A DNA stretch of 52,672 nt from Atkinsonella hypoxylon (taxonomy: Eukaryota; Ascomycota; Sordariomycetes; Hypocreales; Clavicipitaceae): the NCBI GenBank assembly GCA_000729835.1, contig JFHB01000212.1, forward strand, positions 1-52,672, in the 5' to 3' direction. The notes under the pieces are model-generated. The model did not search any database, had not been told where the DNA came from, and worked only from the letters and a program-made list of their open reading frames with translations. Below are positions 33,908 through 45,357 of the stretch, one piece after another. Each line of letters opens with the position of its first letter. Position 1 is the first letter of the stretch. The translations under genes and the position numbers were made by a program.

Positions 33908-34473
33908 ATTATAAGATAGTATTGTTCTTAAGTTAAGGAATTTAGCAGAAAAACGTTAAACTATTAGAAGCCTAGTAAGAAAAAGAGAGAAACGTTAAAT
34001 TAAATCTTTAATAAGATTAATATTTCTAATTATTGCTTAATATATATCCTACTAGAAGCTATCCTTAAGAGGGACTTTACTAATAGTACTACAGTAACTT
34101 AAACGTTTAAGATAAAGGAATATAGACCTAAAAGGACTCTTTATATACTAATTAGAAAGAGAATTATAGCTTAGCCCTTTAGAGTTTATACTATAAGAAT
34201 ATAACGCTCTACTAAGTAAGAAGAAGCTTTAGAAGACTAAGTAAAAAGGAAAAGAAAGAAAGCTAAGAAAGATAGCTCTATAGATATAAAAGTATAGCTT
34301 CTTATATAATTATTTAAAGATATTTTTTAGAAAAAGATTAAAGTTAGCTTATAAGACCTATACTAGCTAATGCCTATACTTATAGAAGTAATAGAGAATA
34401 AATGCCTAATATAAGCAGATAGTGTTAATAAAGTCTATTATATTAATAGAATAAGTGCTAAAGTTATACCTCT
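33908..34473 (+). pseudogene. Element E remnant, part 2
   Basis: Continues E after the solo LTR. A broken frame includes KEYRPKRTLYILIRKRIIAxPFRVYTIRI and a Lys-rich KRKRKKAKKDSSID. It ends at a 24-bp sliver of B2 (34474-34497, AGCTTAAGACCTAATTAGTTAA type), which also occurs at 35364-35385. Confidence 0.4.
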
Positions 34474-34497
34474 ATAGCTTAAGACCTAATTAGTTAA

Positions 34498-35020
34498 TAT
34501 CAAAAGGTAGATAGAAGAGATAACAGAAGAGAGAGAAGATGAAGAAGCTTCTAGTCTGTAGAAGAGTGTGAATTGCTTCCTTAATTCCTCTAACTTAGGA
34601 GGGAGGAAGCGGCCTATATATAGCTAATTCTAAGAGAGGAAGAAAGAGAAGAGAAGAAGGAAAAACAAGAAGGGGGATAGCTAGATACCCGAAAATCCTG
34701 CAGCTTGTAGAGCAAGAGAATTCTAAGAGATGCTAAGTGATCTATTGCACTGCCTCTATAAGAGGGGCTAATATTAGTGTGTGTAGAGCTCTATAATAAA
34801 GGAAAGATAATAGACTAGATAACCTCTGTTGTATTCTATCCTAGTCTACTACACCTACTTGTTTTCTACACTTAGTTATTATAACTAAGTTCCTTTGTAC
34901 TACTGTTAGAGTAGTTGTGCTAGTAACAGCTGTTAGAGCTAATGTTGCGTGAAGCTAGCGATATTAGTATCGCTAGTGTTATAGCCACTTATAGCACTAG
35001 TGTTAAAGCTACTTTTAACA
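34498..35020 (-). mobile_element. B1 3' LTR
   Basis: 523 bp on the minus strand, TGTTAAAAGTAGC...CCTTTTGATA. It pairs with 40247-40769. Left flank GTTAA (34493-34497) equals right flank of the other LTR (40770-40774), a target duplication. Against the 5' LTR it shows many TG to TA changes (GATGTTGG to GATATTAG). Confidence 0.92.
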
Positions 35021-35030
35021 TACCCCCCTA
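35021..35030 (-). other. B1 polypurine tract
   Basis: Read on the minus strand, TAGGGGGGTA directly precedes the 3' LTR, the expected place for plus-strand priming. Confidence 0.7.
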
Positions 35031-38000
35031 GATAGGTTGTTAGTTAATAAGCTATCTATTCCTTTTTAGAGTCTTTAAGCTCTTTAAGCTTAACAAAACT
35101 TTCTATATCTATAAGACTAAGTTAATTACAGAAGGTAATAAATTTCTAACCAATAAGAGCTTTAGTAAGTCTATTAGCAACTATATCTGCTGTTAGTATG
35201 TAAGATAGTTAGAAGAGGCCTTCTTTATAGGCCTAACGAAGCTAATAGTTATAAATATTAATGTGTTTTAAAGCGGTCTTAATTTAAGGAATATTAAGAG
35301 TTACAAGACAAATTGTCTAAAGGTTATTACATTAGATAATAGGGGGTTAGTTGCTAATATCTAGCTTAAGACCTAATTAGTTAAGAAGCCTAAATACAAA
35401 GATTAAGTCTTTTGCTGTTATAGAAAGAGCTAAAAGCTCTACTTCTGTAGAGGAAGTTGTAACTATAGGTTGCTTAGTTGCTTGCTAACTAATTGCTCCA
35501 CTAAAGAGACTAAAGAAAGAGCCTTATAACGATTTACGGGTTTCTTTATTGTTAGCGTAAGCAGCATTAGAAGCTACTATAAGCTCTTGTTAGTTACTAT
35601 TAGAGAATTAAATAGCAAGAAATCGAGTAAGAAAGAGGTAGATAACTACTTCTACAGCTACTTTATAGTGATATTTAGAGGGATTCTAAAGGTGCTTAGA
35701 GAGTCTAGATACAGCAAGAGCTATATCTAGCCTTGTTATTGTAGAAGGGTAGTTAATAGAACCAATAAGCTTCTAATACTAGTATATCTGTTGAGAAGAG
35801 GCTTATTGCTAGTTCCTTTTAAGTTATTATTCTAGAATTAGGTAGGTTTTCTTAGGTATCTTTCTAGAGAGGAATTTGTTAGCGATTTTCTCTATATAAG
35901 AGTCTTATAAAAGCTAGGTCTTTTAAAGCTTTTAATTGCAGATAATTTAAATTCTAAGAAACTACTTTAAATCCCCTAGGATCTTTATCTTGTAACTATC
36001 TTAAAGTCCTTATGCAATTCCTTATGCCTTATCCCTATTTTTAGATTAAAAGATAAGTACAATATTATCTATAAAGTAGAAGATAACTACTGCATCTAAA
36101 ATTATAATATAAGGGTCTTTTGTAACTACCTATAGTTATAGTCTTTAAAGAGTTAAAGAAAGATCTTTCTGCTAAAGATAGAGGGACCTCCTTAGGCTAT
36201 ATAGAGCTCTAAGAAGCAATAAAGCCTATTTTAGTTTCTTAAATCTATTAGGATAATTAATATAAATAGTTTTATCTTAAAGACTATTAGTAAAGGCAGA
36301 AACAGCGTCTATTTAGATAGAATTAAGGTTGAATTTAGTTAGAATTACTATAAGGATTTAAAAGGATCTAGCTATAAGGGTTGCTGTATAAGTCCCTTTT
36401 AAGCTTATAGGTTAAAGGTCTTCTTTTACACAGATTCTAGCTTTAAATTAAGTAAGATATCTATATTTATTAAGTTTATACTTAAAGACCTAGGTAAGAG
36501 GAATTAGTTTATATCTAGTAGGAAGGTCTATAACTAGTGTTAGTTAAAAGGTTCCCTTTTCCTAGTTATCCTTAAATTCCTTTATTGCTGCCTCTTTAAA
36601 CTTATTAACGAATTAGTGCTGTTGTAGTTCTTTCTAGTTCCTAGGTTTAGGGGGAAGATTCCGTTAATAAAGTCTTTCCTTTATACCTAGTAGGAAGCTA
36701 CTAGCAAAGGTAAAGTTAGAAGAATTATAGGTAGCTAGTCTTGCTAACCTATAAGGGTTAGTTAGTTATAGAAGAGACTAAGGCTCTAGACTTAGTGTTA
36801 GTAACTAGGAAGGTTCCTGTTGTTAAAGAGGTTCCTTATCTATAGAAGGTTCTATAGAGAAAGTGAAGTCTTAGTATTCTTCTAGGTTTAATATAGGTAG
36901 AAGCTGCACTTCTATAAGTGTAGTTAGTTAGAAGTCTTTAAATTTAAAGGTTAATTTAATGTGTACTAGAAGCTAGATTTAAACCTCTTATTCTTGCTAA
37001 ATAGGTTGCTTTTTGTGTAGGTTAGAAAAGGAAGATTCGTTAAAAGTAATATCTTTTACTCTTTTAATCTTATTTTTCGTTAGAATCTAGATGCAGAAGA
37101 TGTTTAAGGAATTATAACTAACTAAGTAACTAATCTCTATATAGAGTAAAGTTTTAAGTTCTTGTTTAGCTATATTCTTAAGAGCTTCTATTGTAAGAGA
37201 ATAAGCTCTATAACTAAAGGCTTTAAGGAAAGAGATATCTAGCTTAAGGAAGCTAGAATATCTAGTATCCTTATTGTTTTTGGAAAGCTAAGTGTAGAAT
37301 ACCTAAAAAGGGGTCTTTTAATCTATGCTCTATTAAGGGGTTCTATTGTATAAGAACGTTGCTGTTTTCTAGAGTTTAGGCTATAATTTAGAAGGTAAAT
37401 TTAAGGAAAGCTGTAAGGTTCTAGCTTTAGTAGCTATTATACCCCCTAATCTTTTAGCTTAACCGTTTTAGGCTAAGGTATATAGTGCTGTTAGCTTGTC
37501 TTTAATTCCTTGTTGCTAGATCTAGGTTGTATAGTCTTATTAAAGACCTCTTTTGTTGTCTTAATAGATAATATAGATATCTAGTTGCTACTGTCTCTTT
37601 ATATAGTTATTAAAGACTTTAAGCTTTAAAACTAACTCTTGCTAAGTTAAAGAAAATAAAGGATAATACGTAATTATCTTTATAAAATTATCCTTTATTA
37701 GAAGAGCTAAATTAGAACTATTGTATTCTTATTCTAGCTTAAAGATATTAATAAAGACTTTCTAGAAGGGCCTAGGACTAGAGCCTAAAGGAGGTTCTCT
37801 GTTGATTTTTCTAGTTACCTTTAAAAGAGAATAAGCTTTACATTCGATTTTTGTAAATCCAGTGATCTTAGCTCCTATAGTTGCTTCTACTAGGTGTTTA
37901 AGAGCTTTCTTATTAGAATGCTCTAATTATTAATACTATAGGTCTGCTGAGGCTAAGGAAGTTAAAAAGGAACTATTAGGTTAATTGTTAATTTCGTTAA

Positions 38001-39370
38001 ATTTAATAGTTAGTTGCCTGTAGTTCCTTATTGTTTAGAAGAGGTTGCTTAAGTCTTTTGTAACCTAACCTATCCTTAAATTCCAGTTGTATCTAGCTTA
38101 TAGAAGCTTATCTAAGCTTGCTATATTAGTGTAGAATGTAGGAATAAAGGTAACCTATTAAAGTTAGAAGAGTCCTTTGTTGGTTCTAACAAGAACGCAG
38201 CTGTATCCTAGAATAGAAAGGCTTAAATCTCTAGTAAAGATCTATTGTGTTGTAGTAGCTTCCTTATAATCTAATAACCTATCTAGGTTATTAGTTATAT
38301 AGATGTTAGAGCTAGAATTAAGAATCTAGGAGTCCCTTAAAGGATAAGGGGTATTTAAATTGCTAAATAAAGAAGATAGATTAGTAAAGGCAGAACTAAT
38401 AACTAGATTTAAGGAAAAAGAAGATAAAGAGAATCCCTTAGGAAGAACATTATTGCTAATAGATAGGTTATCCTTTTTTAATGTATATATTACCTTCTTT
38501 ATAGACTTATTGTTCTTAAGTTTTTGTTAAATAGATTTAATAGTCTTTTCGTTAAGTTTCTAGTCTTTTAGTCTATTGTTGCTTACTAAGTAATAACACT
38601 TACTATACTTATAAGATTTTCTACAGATATATATAGGATTTAAATTCGAATTTAGTGGATTTAGCTGTTTTAAGGAAGAAGGAGCTTTCTAGTTCTAGAA
38701 GTTAGCAAAGGATCTATTGTAATTAGCCTTTATTTAGCTTTTAAAAAGATCTACAATTTAGTGGCTATCTAGTATCTTTTCCTTCTAATTAGGCTTATTA
38801 GAGATCAATTTATCTCTAATTCTATTGTGCTAATAGGTTAAAAAGGAAGGGTTAATTTACTAAACAGCATTAAGGAAGTCTAAAGTTAGCTAAAGATTGT
38901 AGGTATCTAGAAGATTGATTTACTGTGCTTCTAAGAGTACCTTCTTATAGGAAGTAATAAATTCCTTTATCTTAGTTCTAGAAGGGCTCTTTAATATAGC
39001 TTTATATTAAGAGAGTACTTCTTTTTTGTTGTCCTAAGATGTTAGCTTTAATTGTTGTTAAAGAAGAAGGATTTACTTAGCGATATTATGCTTATAGCTA
39101 ATAGTTTTGTAGTAGTTATTAACCGTTTTAACTATTTATTATTAGATGCTGTTAAGGGCCTTCTTCTAGTTGTAGTAGTCTTAGATCTTTATTTAATATT
39201 GTGTATAAAGGAACTGTAGAATAGAGAATTTATAGTTGTCTAAATCTCCTACTACAGTAACCTTTTTGTTAACATCCTTAGGTATTAGTTCTTATGGCTT
39301 AGTTAGTTCCTTTTTATTGTTCTCTACTAGATCTAGGTAGTTCTAGACTCCTTTATTTGTTACATATTTT
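35031..39370 (-). pseudogene. B1 copia-type gag-pol, RIP-inactivated
   Basis: On the minus strand one frame, broken by TAA/TAG, reads from gag to RNase H. Gag (about 39,370-38,450) includes NKKVTVVGDLDNYKFSILQF and QILLLQQQLKLTS. A zinc-knuckle-like CRKSYKYSKCYY lies near 38,600. Protease ILNSSSNIYITNNLDRLLDYKEA (about 38,320-38,250) has lost its catalytic Asp. Integrase NKKALKHLVEATIGAKITGFTKIECKAY follows near 37,930-37,840. Reverse transcriptase with DAVSAFTNSL...IYINYPNRF and LLLLRALYSL lies near 36,330-36,190. RNase H runs to about 35,060. The order PR-IN-RT-RH is Ty1/copia. The sequence is distinct from family A. The gag start codon could not be fixed. Between gag and pol there is no frame change that I can see. 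Non-functional. Confidence 0.8.
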
Positions 39371-39800
39371 TTAATAACTAAAATCTAACGATTCCAGTCT
39401 CTTGCTGTATAAAGTTAGTATTAAGCTATTAATCTAAGCTCTATAGTGGAATCTATAGTGTAAATCCAGTTAATAAAGAATCCGTAATAGAAATCCGTTT
39501 TATGATTAAAGTTAAATTCGCTGTAGAATTTGTTGTTAAATTTAGTGTAAATTTAAGATTAAAAATTAATGTTGTACTTTATTATTAGATTTAAAACTAA
39601 TACCAAAAGAAAATTAAGAAGTTAATTTAAGGGAATTATTCTATTTTTAAAGACGAATTTAGAACAGAAGTTAGATTTTAAATTAGAGCAAAATCCATAG
39701 TGAAAATTAGGGCGCTTTTAGTAGCGTAACTGCTTAACTCGTTGTTAAATCGTTGCAAGTATTATCTCTTTAAAAAGGGGTTAATAATTAACTCCTTATG

Positions 39801-39837
39801 CTAACCCTCTAGGGTTAGGGTTAGGGTTAGGGTTAAT
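39801..39837 (-). repeat. Telomere-like repeats and hairpin in B1 leader
   Basis: Four GGGTTA units (39812-39835) next to a palindrome CTAACCCT-CT-AGGGTTAG. Same position relative to LTR and gag as in B3 (7028-7058), there with three units. Conserved element feature, not a telomere. Confidence 0.88.
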
Positions 39838-39879
39838 ATCGCGTAATTGATATTAAAGAGGTTGTTATTGTAGTAGATA

Positions 39880-40080
39880 ATAGAGAAAATGTTATTGTTG
39901 TTACTAACGAGAAAAGATGTTATTGTTGTTAATAACGAGAAATTTGTTATCGTTATTAATAACGAGAAAGTTGTTATCGTTGTTAATAACGAGAAAGTTG
40001 TTATCGTTGTTAATAACGAGAAAGTTGTTATCGTTGTTAATAACGAGAAAGTTGTTATCGTTGTTAATAACAGGGAAATT
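39880..40080 (-). repeat. 27-bp minisatellite in B1 leader
   Basis: About seven copies of a 27-bp unit, AACGAGAAAGTTGTTATCG plus TTGTTAAT, four of them near-perfect. The unit length is a multiple of 3, so open frames appear in several phases (such as NEKVVIVVN repeats), but these are by-products of the repeat. GTTATT...AATAAC within each unit is self-complementary. It lies between primer site and telomere-like repeats. Confidence 0.88.
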
Positions 40081-40230
40081 ACGTAGTATAGTGCGAAGCA
40101 TGTAACTATATAATAAAAAGAGTGTTATTGAAGATACTAGGTATCTATAATAACAAAATAATGTAAATAGCTTTAGGGAGCTAAAGAAGATAATAGAGTT
40201 ATTAAAAAGGTAACGATACTAAAGAAGGGC

Positions 40231-40246
40231 AAACTAGGCTTATAAC
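40231..40246 (-). other. B1 primer binding site
   Basis: Read on the minus strand, GTTATAAGCCTAG directly follows the 5' LTR. It shares the GTTATAAGCC core with the family A site, consistent with priming from an initiator tRNA-Met anticodon half after one RIP change (GTTATGAGCC). Confidence 0.55.
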
Positions 40247-40769
40247 TATTAAAAGGTAGATAGAAGAGATAACAGAAGAGAGAGAAGATAAAGAAGCTTT
40301 TAGTCTATAGAAGAGTGTAAATTGCTTCCTTAATTCCTCTAACTTAGGAGGGAGAAAGCGGCCTATATATAGCTAATTCTAAGAGAGGAAGAAAGAGAAG
40401 AGAAGAAGGAAAAACAAGAAGAGGGATAGCTAAATACCCGAAAATCTTGCAGCTTATAGAGCGAGAGAATTCCGAGAGATACTAAGTGATCTATTGCACT
40501 GCCTCTATAAGAGGGGCTAATATTAGTGTATATAGAGCTCTATAATAAAGAAAAGATAATAGACTAGATAACCCCTGTTGTATTCTATCCTAGTCCACTA
40601 CACCTACTTGTTTCCTACACTTAGTTATTGTAACTAAGTTCCTTTATACTACTGTTGGAGTAGTTGTACTAGTAACAGCTGTTAGAGCTAATGTTGCGTG
40701 AAGCTAGCGATGTTGGTATCGCTGGTGTTGTGGCCACTTATAGCACTGGTGTTGAAGCTACTTTTGAGA
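40247..40769 (-). mobile_element. B1 5' LTR
   Basis: 523 bp, partner of 34498-35020. The outer end reads TCTCAAAAGT, so the terminal TG is mutated. Followed on the right by GTTAA (40770-40774), the target duplication. It keeps more CA/TG than the 3' LTR (GCTGGTGTTGTGGCC against GCTAGTGTTATAGCC). Confidence 0.92.
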
Positions 40770-43258
40770 GTTAAGAAGCTTAGATATAGAGATTAAGTCT
40801 TTTGCTGTTATAGAAAAAGCTAGAAGCTCTACTTCTGTAGAGAAAGTTGTAACTATAGGTTGCTTAATTGCTTACTAACTAATTGCTCCACTAAAGAGAC
40901 TAAAGAATAAGCCTTATAATGATTTATAGGTTACTTTATTGTTGACGTAAGCAGTATCTAAAGCTACTATAAGCTCTTGTTAGTTGCAATTAGAGAATTA
41001 AATAGCAAGAAATTAAGTAAGAAAGAGGTAGATAACTACTTCTACAGCTACTTTATAGTAGTACTTAGAGGGATTCTAAAGGTGTTTAGAGAGTCTAGAT
41101 ATAGCAAGAGCTATATCTAGCCTTATTATTGTAGAAGGGTAGTTAATAGAACTAATAAGCTTCTAATACTAGTATATCTGTTAAGAAGAGGCTTATTGCT
41201 AGTTCCTTTTAAGTTGTTGTTCTAGAATTAGGTAGATTTTCTTAGGTATCTTTCTAGAGAGAAATTCGTTAGCGATTTTCTCTATATAAGAGTCTTGTAA
41301 AAGCTAGGTCTTTTAAAGCTTATAATTATAGATAATCTAAATTCTAAGAAACTACTTTAAATCCTCTAGGATCTTTATCTTATAATTGTCTTAAAGTCCT
41401 TATGTAATTCCTTATGCTTTATCTCTATTTTTAAATTGAAAGATAAGTATAATATTGTCTATAAAGTACAAGATAACTACTGTATCTAAAATTATAATAT
41501 AAGGGTCTTCTGTAACTACCTATAGTTATAGTTTTTAAAGGGTTAACAAGAGATCTTTCTGCTAGAGATAAAGGGATCTTCTTAGGCTATAAAGAGCCCT
41601 AAGAAGCAATAAAGCCTATCTTAGTTTCTTAAATCTATTAGGATAATTAATGTAAATAGTTTTATCTTAAAGACTATTTATAAAGGTAGAGATAGTATCT
41701 ATTTAGATAGAATTAAGGTTAAATTTCGTTAGAATTACTATAAGGATTTAAAAGGATCTAGCTGCAAGGGTTACTACATAAGTCTCTTTTAAGCTTATAG
41801 GCTAAAGGTCTTCTTTTATATAGATTCTAGCTTTAAATTAAGTAAGGTATCTATATTTATTAAATTTATACTTAAAGACCTAGGTAAGAGGAATTAGCTT
41901 ATATCTAGTAAGAAGGTCTATAACTAGTGTTAGTTAAAAGGTTCCCTTTTCCTAGTTATTGTTAAATTCCTTTATTGCTGCCTCTTTAAATTCGTTAACA
42001 AATTAATACTGCTGTAGTTCTTTCTAGTTCCTAGGTTTAGGAGAAAGGTTTTATTAATAAAGTCTTTCCTTTATGCCTAGTAGGAAGCTACTAGTAAAGG
42101 TAAAGTTAGAAGAGTTATAGGCAGCTAATCTAGCTAATCTATAAGGGTTAGTTAGTTGTAGAAGCTGTTAAGGCTCTAGACTTAGTGTTAGTAACTAGGA
42201 AGGTTCTTATTATTAAAGAGCTTCTTTATCTATAGAGGGTTCTATAGAGAAAGTAAAGTCTTAGTATTCTTCTGGGTTTAAAATAGGTAGAAGCTAAACA
42301 ATAAGGGTTATTGGCTAGAAGTCTTTAAATTCGTTAATTTCGGTTAATTTAATATGTGCTAAAAGCTAGATTTAAACCTCTTATTAAATAGATTACTTTT
42401 TATATAGGTTATAGAAGGAAGACTTATTAAAAGTAACGTTTTTTACTCTTTTAATCTTGTTTTTTATTAGAATCTAGATGTAGAAGATGTTTAAGGAATT
42501 ATAACTAACTAAGTAACTAATCTCTATATAGGGTAAAGTCTTAAGTTCTTATTTAGCTGTATTCTTAAGAGCTTCTATTGTAAGAGAATAAGCTCTACAA
42601 CTAAAGGCTTTAAGGAAAGAGATATTTAGCTTAAGGAAGCTAAAATATCTAGTATCCTTATTGTTTTTAGAAAGCTAAGTGTAGAATACCTAAAAAGGGG
42701 TTTTCTATTCTATGCCTTATTAAGGGGTTCTATTATATAAGAACGTTGCTGTTTTCTAGAGTTTAGGCTATAATTTAGAAGGGAAATTTAAGGAAAGCTA
42801 TAAGGTTCTAGCTTTAGTAGCTATTATACCCCTTAACCTTTTAGCTTAACTATTTTAAGCTAAAGTATAGGGTGCTATTAGCTTATCTTTAATTCCTTAT
42901 TATTAGATCTAGGTTGTATAGTCTTATTAAAGACCTCTTTTGTTGTCTTAATAGATAATATAAATATCTAGTTGCTACTGTCTCTTTATATAGTTGTTAA
43001 AGACTTTAAGCTTTAAGACTAACTCTTATTAAGTTAGAGAAAATAAAGAATAATATATAATTATCTTTATAAAATTATCCTTAATTAGAAGAGCTAAATT
43101 AGAACTATTATATCCTTATTTTAATTTAAAGATATTAATAAAGACTTTCTAGAAGGGCCTAGAACTAGAGCTTAGTGAAGGTTCTCTATTAATTTTCCTA
43201 GTTGCCTTTAAAAGAGAATAAGCTTTATATTTAATTTTTATAAGTTTAGTAATCTTAG
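40770..43258 (-). pseudogene. B2 copia pol fragment hosting B1
   Basis: Collinear with B1 from about 35,380 to 37,870 (RNase H, reverse transcriptase and part of integrase, minus strand). B1 inserted into this copy: 24 bp of B2 survive left of B1 at 34474-34497. At 43258 it is cut by the antisense C LTR. It carries its own pattern of RIP stops and small deletions relative to B1. Confidence 0.82.
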
Positions 43259-43501
43259 TGTTATAGTGGGATCCGACGTTGGTTTGTCGGATGTGACTAT
43301 AGGTTGTTAGATTCAATAGGTTATACAATAATTCGTAAGAGGAGTTATAAGAGCTTCTATAAGGAGCATCTAATAATAGTGTTCTAGTGAATAATAGTTA
43401 ATTGTTTAATCTAACTACTTAAGCGTTGCTTCTAACTACTTATATATAATTGCAGTTACATGCACTAGCAACCTATAGGTCTGTAGAATTATTCTATAAT
43501 A
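43259..43501 (-). mobile_element. Family C 3' LTR of the antisense copy
   Basis: 243 bp, reverse complement of the LTRs at 25968 and 48680 (TGTTATAGTGGGATCCGACG on the plus strand is the LTR 3' end). Its left part retains CA/TG and CG, so it is less RIPed. It interrupts B2. Confidence 0.85.
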
Positions 43502-45357
43502 AGTACTATCTCTACAAAAAAGATTAGCTGTTCTAGCTATTCTAAAAAATTAACTGTTAGTTATTAGAAGGTATATTAGATTAAACTAAATAACTTATTA
43601 ATCCAGTTGTTATAAAAGGTGCAGAAAGGCAGTTGTTATTTTATTGTATAGGCACACGTTATTGTTATTGTAGTGCAATTTACAGTATAGGTTGCTATAT
43701 TTATATATTTTTCTTTATACACTTACAATGCCTAAATAACACTTATAATCTAGTAACTATTAAATCTATATATTAAATTAATAGATTTCCTTAAACCTAA
43801 TAGAGCGTTAAAGCTTGTTCTATAACCTATATATAAGTAAAGTTATATAAAATTATTCTAAATAATGTTAAATCCTGTAAATTAATCTTATATAATAAAG
43901 CTAATTTATTAAATCTATATAGTACATTCCTTATGCAAGATCGTTCTATACAGTGTTAAAAGCATTAAAAATTAATCTATATTAAAGCTAATTTTCTATT
44001 AAATCCCTTTAGTGTATTTCTCTATATATATATAGCTTATTCTAATCCTTAAGCATTAGTAATAGCAGTAAATTGTTAGTTAGTTATAGTAAGCTATTAG
44101 TTCTCTCTAGAAAGTAAAGCTAGTAGATACTTCTAGTAGCTTTAAGGAGGGTTTTACCTAGAAGGCATTAGTCTTACGCTTAGTAGGTATTTCTACTAGT
44201 TTACTTATAGCTAGCCTCTTAGTTAGCGTTTTTACCTTAGTTAGCGTTAGCTTTACTGTAGAAGGTATCTTTTATAGAATTAATAAAGAGAAATGCATTA
44301 AAGATAGATTAATTAGTATAAACTAAGCACTTCTTCTACATTAAATAGTGCTAAATCTATTACTAAAGAGGCTTTATACAGCAATAGGCTAGTTAGCTAA
44401 GCGTTTTAAGAAGTCTATATAAATATAGTTAATTTTATATTATAGGTATTTATTTTCTGCCTATAGTATATTAATATTACTAGCAACCTTTAGTAAGGTC
44501 TTATTTTTATTAATAACATTATTAACACCTTTATTAAATTAACTTATACTATTTAGCTAGTTATATATACTGTAGATAGCAGTCTATAATTTGTTAAACT
44601 ACTTATTAAATAGACCTCCTTTAGCCTCTATTTTAACCTAGTTAATCTTTTTATTTAACTTATTAATTTTAGTAATATAGAGGTTAAGTTGCTTCTATAT
44701 AGCGTTATTACCTATAGAAGTGTCCTTAAGGTAGACTTTAATTATTTCTTTAGCATTAGATTTACACTTTTCCTAAAGAAAACTATTACACTAGCTCTAG
44801 AATTGCACTTTAGCTAATAGAATAAAGAGTAAGTCTATGCAGCTAATGCTAGCTAAGGTACCTATAATAGTGCTATTAATCCCGCTAAATTTATTAGAGA
44901 AGTAAATATTAAGTAATACTACCTATAACAGTAAACTAATAGATAAATCTACAGTAATAGTCTCTTTACCTCTTTTTACTATATTGCTACTGTAGTATAC
45001 AGTAGCTACTGCTTTTACCTATATTTTACCTCTTCTAGCTACTCTAGCGTTATCTATAGATGCCTTAGCATTCTTACCTTTATACTACTAGTTCTAGCGC
45101 TTTACTTTATAGTTATTGTAAATTCTAAAGATATATATTACTATATTCTGCTAGAGTAAGTAATATACGTTATCTTTAGAGACCTTAATGCTAGTTTTAT
45201 CTATTATACTGCCTTTAAGGGCAAATTTATAGGTATAAGCGTAAATAGCATTTTCTATGTTCTATACCTTTTCTTTAGCTCTATTAGTGTAGTAATACTA
45301 ACTGTAGTCTTCTGTAATAGGCCTTACGTTAGTAATATTAATGTTGTCTTTAATTTC
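43502..45357 (-). pseudogene. Antisense C: 3' region and ORF3 C-terminal part
   Basis: Reverse complement of C1 from about 22,500 (unit 1 equivalent) to 25,960, with a single copy of the 1.2-kb segment. It includes the coiled-coil-like part and the KTLTKRLAVGKLVEIPTKRK-like region of ORF3. At 45357 it is interrupted by a short LTR element and resumes at 46343. Confidence 0.72.

Noticed and set aside
39880..40080. CRISPR-like regular repeat
   Set aside because: Units are contiguous without unique spacers, in a eukaryotic retroelement leader; it is a minisatellite.
39889..40105. Three overlapping repetitive frames (such as NEKVVIVVN repeats) on both strands
   Set aside because: They exist only because the 27-bp minisatellite unit is a multiple of three; no coding signal.
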